Part shown: piece by piece, positions 60,246 to 64,000 of the stretch
Position numbering within the stretch: the first letter of the stretch is position 1
Layout of the letters: the number at the start of each line of letters is the position of its first letter
From: Gracilimonas sp040882225
GTDB taxonomy: Bacteria; Bacteroidota; Rhodothermia; Balneolales; Balneolaceae
Direction: 5' to 3'
Assembly: GCA_040882225.1 (NCBI GenBank)
Contig: JBBEBR010000022.1
Span: 248,001 to 312,000 of the forward strand
Length of the DNA stretch: 64,000 nt
Position numbers and translations under genes: made by a program
The notes under the pieces: model-generated
The model's input: the letters and a program-made list of their open reading frames with translations, nothing else
Databases searched by the model: none
What the model was told of the DNA's origin: nothing

Positions 60246-61529
60246 TTAATTCTTATACACTTTCCCTTCTTTCATTACAAAAGTAACATTTTCCATCGTT
60301 TCAATATGTTGCAGTGGGTTTTGATCTACGGCAATAATGTCAGCGGATTTCCCGACTTCAATACTTCCGGTTACATTTTGCAACTCAAGAATCTCTGCTG
60401 CAACACTTGTCGCGCTTTTGATGGCTTCCATTGCCGGCATTCCTACTTCAGTCATATATGCAAACTCACGGCCATTCAGGCCATGTGGAAAAACACCGGC
60501 GTCGGTACCAAAACCGATTTTAACGCCTCTTTTATAGGCTTCCGCAAAGGTATTCTGAATCATGGGGCCAATTTCAAGTGCCTTTGGAACAACAAGAGCC
60601 GGATAATAGCCTTCTACCTTAGCTTTTTCAGCCACCCATTTTCCGGCAGAAATTGTAGGAATGTAGTAAGTGCCGTTCTCAATCATAAGATCCATTACTT
60701 CTGTAGTCATTTTTGTGCCGTGTTCGATAGTCAAAACACCAGCCTGAACCGCACGTTTCATTCCGTCGGCTCCATGAGCGTGAGCGGCTACATGCATTCC
60801 GTAATCTTTAGCGGTTTGAACGATGGTTTCCAATTCATCATCAAAAAACTGAGGCGCATCTCCCGATTTGGCGACACTCAATACTCCTCCGGTCGCTGTT
60901 ATTTTAATATGATCGGCTCCTTCTTTATATCGTTGTCGAACCGCTTTTCGGGCATCATCAGCACCATTTACCACACCTTCAGCTGGCCCGGGATCACCCA
61001 TAAGAACTTTCTTCCATCCATTAGTAGGATCAGCATGCCCGCCAGTTGTAGCCAAAGATTTACCAACGGTTATAATTCTTGGACCGGTTGCTGTTCCATT
61101 ATTAATGGCGTTCCGAAGTGAAATATTGACGCCTGAACCACCGAGTTCTCTCACTGTTGTAAACCCAGCCAGCAAGGTTCTGTTGGCAAACTGCAAAGAG
61201 CGAAAAGCGATGTCGGCATCATTTAGTGTGAAAGCCTCCATATACTTAGTAGGGCTGGTTTCACTTTCAAGGTGAACGTGTAAATCAATTAAACCCGGCA
61301 TTACCGTTTTATTTTTTAGGTCAATCAATTTATCTGTACTACCCGCTCGTGTATAGCCATTTTGAATGGCTGTGATCTTCCCATCTTCAATGATGAGGCT
61401 GACTTCATTCCTTATCTCATCATTGTTTCCATCGATAAGTGTACCGGCATGAATAATTGTTTTTTGAGCGCTTACAGAAGTAAATCCTAATAAAGCGATA
61501 CCAAATAGAAGAGCGATTTTAATTTTCAT
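60246..61529 (-). CDS. exported metal-dependent amidohydrolase (imidazolonepropionase/prolidase-like)
   Basis: A 427-residue protein with signal peptide (MKIKIALLFGIALLGFTSVS, cleavage near SAQ). The amidohydrolase metal motif is in GLIDLHVHLESET (H-x-H, residues 83-87). The carbamylated lysine or equivalent may be the lysine in GADHIKITATGG, and other metal ligands are in HVAAHAHGADG, IEHGTK and GFGTDAGVFPHG. This pattern fits Xaa-Pro/Xaa-Arg dipeptidases and related enzymes rather than cytosolic imidazolonepropionase. Probably periplasmic peptide or amide hydrolysis; substrate unknown. It leads a three-gene minus-strand group. Confidence 0.85.
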   Translation of the reverse strand: MKIKIALLFGIALLGFTSVSAQKTIIHAGTLIDGNNDEIRNEVSLIIEDGKITAIQNGYTRAGSTDKLIDLKNKTVMPGLIDLHVHLESETSPTKYMEAFTLNDADIAFRSLQFANRTLLAGFTTVRELGGSGVNISLRNAINNGTATGPRIITVGKSLATTGGHADPTNGWKKVLMGDPGPAEGVVNGADDARKAVRQRYKEGADHIKITATGGVLSVAKSGDAPQFFDDELETIVQTAKDYGMHVAAHAHGADGMKRAVQAGVLTIEHGTKMTTEVMDLMIENGTYYIPTISAGKWVAEKAKVEGYYPALVVPKALEIGPMIQNTFAEAYKRGVKIGFGTDAGVFPHGLNGREFAYMTEVGMPAMEAIKSATSVAAEILELQNVTGSIEVGKSADIIAVDQNPLQHIETMENVTFVMKEGKVYKN

Positions 61530-61650
61530 ATTCCCTTTATGATTTCAATTTTTGGGAATATAATAGATAAAAATCAGAAGACAGAACGGGATTAGATTTC
61601 TGTTTTCAAATAATGATTATTCACAGCTCAGCGAGTCATGACACTCTCGA

Positions 61651-64000
61651 TCATTCCAGAGCATCTTCCATCAATTTTTTTTGTTCTGCTTCGTGAATCT
61701 TTTTCTGTCCCGCAGCTGGAGACGCTGAAGCTTGCCGCCCGACATATCGGATTTTCTGGCCTTTCTGTAACAGCTCTACAAAGCGAGGGGCAACAAAGAA
61801 CCATGCGCCCATATTTTTAGGCTCTTCCTGACACCACACAATATCCTTAACGTTGGCAAAATCTTTCAATTGATCCTGGATTTCATCGTTGGCAAAAGGA
61901 TAAAACTGTTCTAAACGAGCTATGGCTACATCTTCGATTTCTTTGTCATTGCGGTGTTTCAATAGGTCGTAATAAACTTTGCCCGAGCAAATAACCAATC
62001 GTTTTAGTTTTTTGGGATCAGTTAGCTCTTCATCCAGAATAAATGGCTGAAATTTTCCATTGGCTAATTCTTCTGTGTTGGATGTAGCCAGCGGGTGGCG
62101 CAATAAACTTTTTGGAGTCATAAGTACGGCAGGCTTTTTATTTGTTTGAAGTGCCTGCCGGCGCAGCATATGATAATACTGGGCAGGAGTGGTCACATTC
62201 ATTACCTGCATATTATCTTCCGCACAAAGCTGAAGGAATCGTTCAAGCCGAGCCGAGGAATGCTCAGGTCCCTGACCCTCATATCCGTGAGGAAGGTTCA
62301 GAACCACCGAAGATTTTTGTCCCCATTTAGCCTCACTGGATGAAAGAAACTGATCAATAATCACCTGGGCTCCGTTAGCGAAATCTCCGAATTGAGCTTC
62401 CCAAATAACCAGGGCATTGGGTTTTTCAGCACTGTATCCAAACTCATAACCGAGGGCAGCAAATTCACTCAGCAAACTATTATGTACATGAAATCTCGCC
62501 TGATCGTCTGAAAGATTATTCAAAGGAACAAACTTTTGATTCGTATCGGTGCCGTGTAATACCGCGTGGCGGTGAGAGAAGGTTCCCCGCTCTACATCTT
62601 GCCCGGTAAGCCGGATTGTAGTTCCGGTTTTCAAGAGTGACCCAAATGCGAGAAGCTCTGCAAATCCCCAGTCGATTTTCCTCTCATTATTATTGACGAT
62701 TTCGGCTCGCTTTGCAAGCTGTCTCAGTAATTTCGGGTTTGCGTCAAAATCTTTAGGAACGGTATTCAATTTTACCGCAATATCTTTTAACTCCTCAGAA
62801 GAATAAGTGGTATCGGGGTATTTATTCCATTTTTCCTGTGGAGTTTCAAACCGGTCAATGAGGTTGTCGGTTATTTCTAAATTTGGAGCTTTCTTGGCGT
62901 CTTCGAAAGCTTCCTGAAGTAACTGTTCAAATTCATCAAAAATCTGTTGGGTTTCTTCTTTCGTGAGCTCGCCATTCTTTACCAGATTTTCGGTATAAAT
63001 ATCACGAACCGGAGCGTGGTCATTAATTTCTTTATACATTCCCGGCTGGGTGAAAGCGGGTTCATCACCTTCATTATGGCCATGTTTTCGATAGCCGATA
63101 AGATCGATTACCACATCTTTGGCAAACTTTTGCCGATATTCAACAGCCATTTGAATAGCATGAACAGCCGCTTCGGGTGCATCTCCATTTACATGAAGAA
63201 TGGGTGCTAAAATCATTTTTGCAAGATCAGACGCATACTCTGTAGATCTTCCATCTTTTGGGAGCGTGGTAAATCCAATTTGATTATTGATGATAACGTG
63301 AATAGTACCGCCGGTTTTATATCCTTCAAGCTGCGACATATTCAAGGTTTCAGCGACCACACCTTGCCCGGCAAATGCGGCGTCACCATGTAATAACACA
63401 GGGAGAATTCTTTTTGCGGCGTCGTCTTTTTCGTGATGATCCTGCATCGCGCGAGCGGCTCCTTCAACTACGGGAGAAACCGCCTCAAGATGACTTGGGT
63501 TTGGCATTAGCTGCATTTCAACTTCATTTCCATTGGCAGCTTTATGCTTTCCTTTTGCACCAAGGTGGTACTTTACATCTCCTGAGCCCTGAATAGTGTC
63601 GGGGTCAATATTTCCTTCAAATTCCGCAAATACCCTGTGGTAGGGTTTGTTCATAATGTTCACGAGCATATTCAGGCGTCCACGATGAGCCATCCCCAGG
63701 AAAATCTTTTCAATATCATGTGCGCCGGCTTTTTCCAGCATAAAATGAATCATTGGAATCAGAGTATCAGCACCTTCCAGTGAAAAGCGTTTGTGCCCGA
63801 TATATTTTTTATGTAGAAATTCCTCGAAGGCCATCGCCTGATTCAACTTGTGCAGAATTTCCCGCTTGTCGTCTTTTGAAAGCTGCGCGTTATTTCCTGT
63901 AGACTCCATGGTTTCCCGCAGCCACTGCCGCTCATCCATATCCAGTAAGTGCATGTATTCGGCACCAATATTTCCACAATAAGTATCGCGAAGCAGTTTT
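61651..64000 (-). CDS. sucA: 2-oxoglutarate dehydrogenase E1 component (5' end outside window)
   Basis: Thiamine-diphosphate-dependent decarboxylation of 2-oxoglutarate in the TCA cycle. About 783 residues are inside the window, entering with YCGNIGAEYMHLLDMDERQWL; the real N-terminus lies beyond the right edge. Motifs are FLGMAHRGRLNMLVNI, the thiamine-binding HGDAAFAGQGVVAETLN, GGTIHVIINNQIGFTT, and YRKHGHNEGDEPAFTQPGMY. The second-domain HGYEGQGPEHSSARLERFLQ and the end region CQEEPKNMGAWFF are also present. The gene is co-oriented with, but separated by about 120 bases from, the amidohydrolase. Confidence 0.96.
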   Translation of the reverse strand, partial: KLLRDTYCGNIGAEYMHLLDMDERQWLRETMESTGNNAQLSKDDKREILHKLNQAMAFEEFLHKKYIGHKRFSLEGADTLIPMIHFMLEKAGAHDIEKIFLGMAHRGRLNMLVNIMNKPYHRVFAEFEGNIDPDTIQGSGDVKYHLGAKGKHKAANGNEVEMQLMPNPSHLEAVSPVVEGAARAMQDHHEKDDAAKRILPVLLHGDAAFAGQGVVAETLNMSQLEGYKTGGTIHVIINNQIGFTTLPKDGRSTEYASDLAKMILAPILHVNGDAPEAAVHAIQMAVEYRQKFAKDVVIDLIGYRKHGHNEGDEPAFTQPGMYKEINDHAPVRDIYTENLVKNGELTKEETQQIFDEFEQLLQEAFEDAKKAPNLEITDNLIDRFETPQEKWNKYPDTTYSSEELKDIAVKLNTVPKDFDANPKLLRQLAKRAEIVNNNERKIDWGFAELLAFGSLLKTGTTIRLTGQDVERGTFSHRHAVLHGTDTNQKFVPLNNLSDDQARFHVHNSLLSEFAALGYEFGYSAEKPNALVIWEAQFGDFANGAQVIIDQFLSSSEAKWGQKSSVVLNLPHGYEGQGPEHSSARLERFLQLCAEDNMQVMNVTTPAQYYHMLRRQALQTNKKPAVLMTPKSLLRHPLATSNTEELANGKFQPFILDEELTDPKKLKRLVICSGKVYYDLLKHRNDKEIEDVAIARLEQFYPFANDEIQDQLKDFANVKDIVWCQEEPKNMGAWFFVAPRFVELLQKGQKIRYVGRQASASPAAGQKKIHEAEQKKLMEDALE

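Noticed and set aside
60306..61121. 271-codon plus-strand open frame opposite the amidohydrolase gene
   Set aside because: Antisense shadow; no domain, Cys/His/Phe-rich composition, and the minus-strand gene has full motif support.
1..64000. CRISPR array, prophage, transposase or restriction system
   Set aside because: No regularly spaced repeats, phage structural genes, transposase or restriction motifs were found on either strand.

Overview
The window looks like an ordinary chromosomal segment from a member of the Balneolota/Rhodothermota, in the broad Bacteroidetes sense. No rRNA or species marker is present, so this is inference from gene content. The clues are a C-terminal type IX-style sorting domain with the YPNPFNP motif (2411-3301), a serine palmitoyltransferase cluster, a fused alpha/beta E1 dehydrogenase, DUF58/MoxR/SpoIIM clusters of the Bacteroidetes type, scarce Shine-Dalgarno sequences, and a TAnnTTTG-type promoter before nuoJ. 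Base composition is moderate (low 40s % GC by eye). No prophage, CRISPR array or transposase is visible.

0-8.5 kb: tail of an upstream gene, dusB, then a two-gene mobile mystery A/B (HTH + Fic) module. The module ends directly at a secreted YWTD-repeat protein that has lost its signal peptide. Then fbaB, a flippase-like membrane protein translationally joined to radA, rpsU with an unusually strong Shine-Dalgarno sequence, and a TIGR02757 protein. 8.6-17.6 kb: a CHASE2 adenylate cyclase overlapping an M48 metallopeptidase, a repeat-rich 540-bp gap, a Nudix hydrolase and AMP nucleosidase with almost touching divergent starts, a DUF2975/HTH pair with a palindromic operator candidate, radC and mutY.

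17.6-25.2 kb: a probable (glyco)sphingolipid locus made of an extended SDR, two GT4 glycosyltransferases, a serine palmitoyltransferase-like enzyme and a GNAT-like acyltransferase. 25.4-29.3 kb: fumC and a fused 2-oxoacid dehydrogenase E1. 29.3-39.5 kb: a long minus-strand operon (SpoIIM, multi-TM protein, DUF4129, DUF4350, MoxR, DUF58, then a PEGA protein and a beta-propeller lipoprotein) with a divergent RDD gene. 39.6-43.3 kb: divergent heme O/heme A synthases, a MerR regulator, a GT2 and an orphan histidine-kinase dimerisation fragment.

43.4-44.2 kb: six minus-strand tRNAs in transcription order Pro, Arg, Cys, Glu, His, Glu. The two tRNA-Glu copies are identical. 44.2-64 kb: a glycosyltransferase/epimerase pair, a secreted propeller-like protein, clpC, gpmI, rpsT, cmk-rpsA, a second solitary moxR, uppP, an isolated nuoJK pair, a NYN-LOTUS protein, a GNAT, a DUF1801/OmdA protein, a secreted amidohydrolase, and sucA running off the right edge.

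Most of the window is housekeeping. The parts that most deserve a second look are the mobile mystery insertion, the sphingolipid locus, the MoxR/DUF58/SpoIIM operon, the rpsU leader, and a set of intergenic palindromes and 7-bp tandem repeats.
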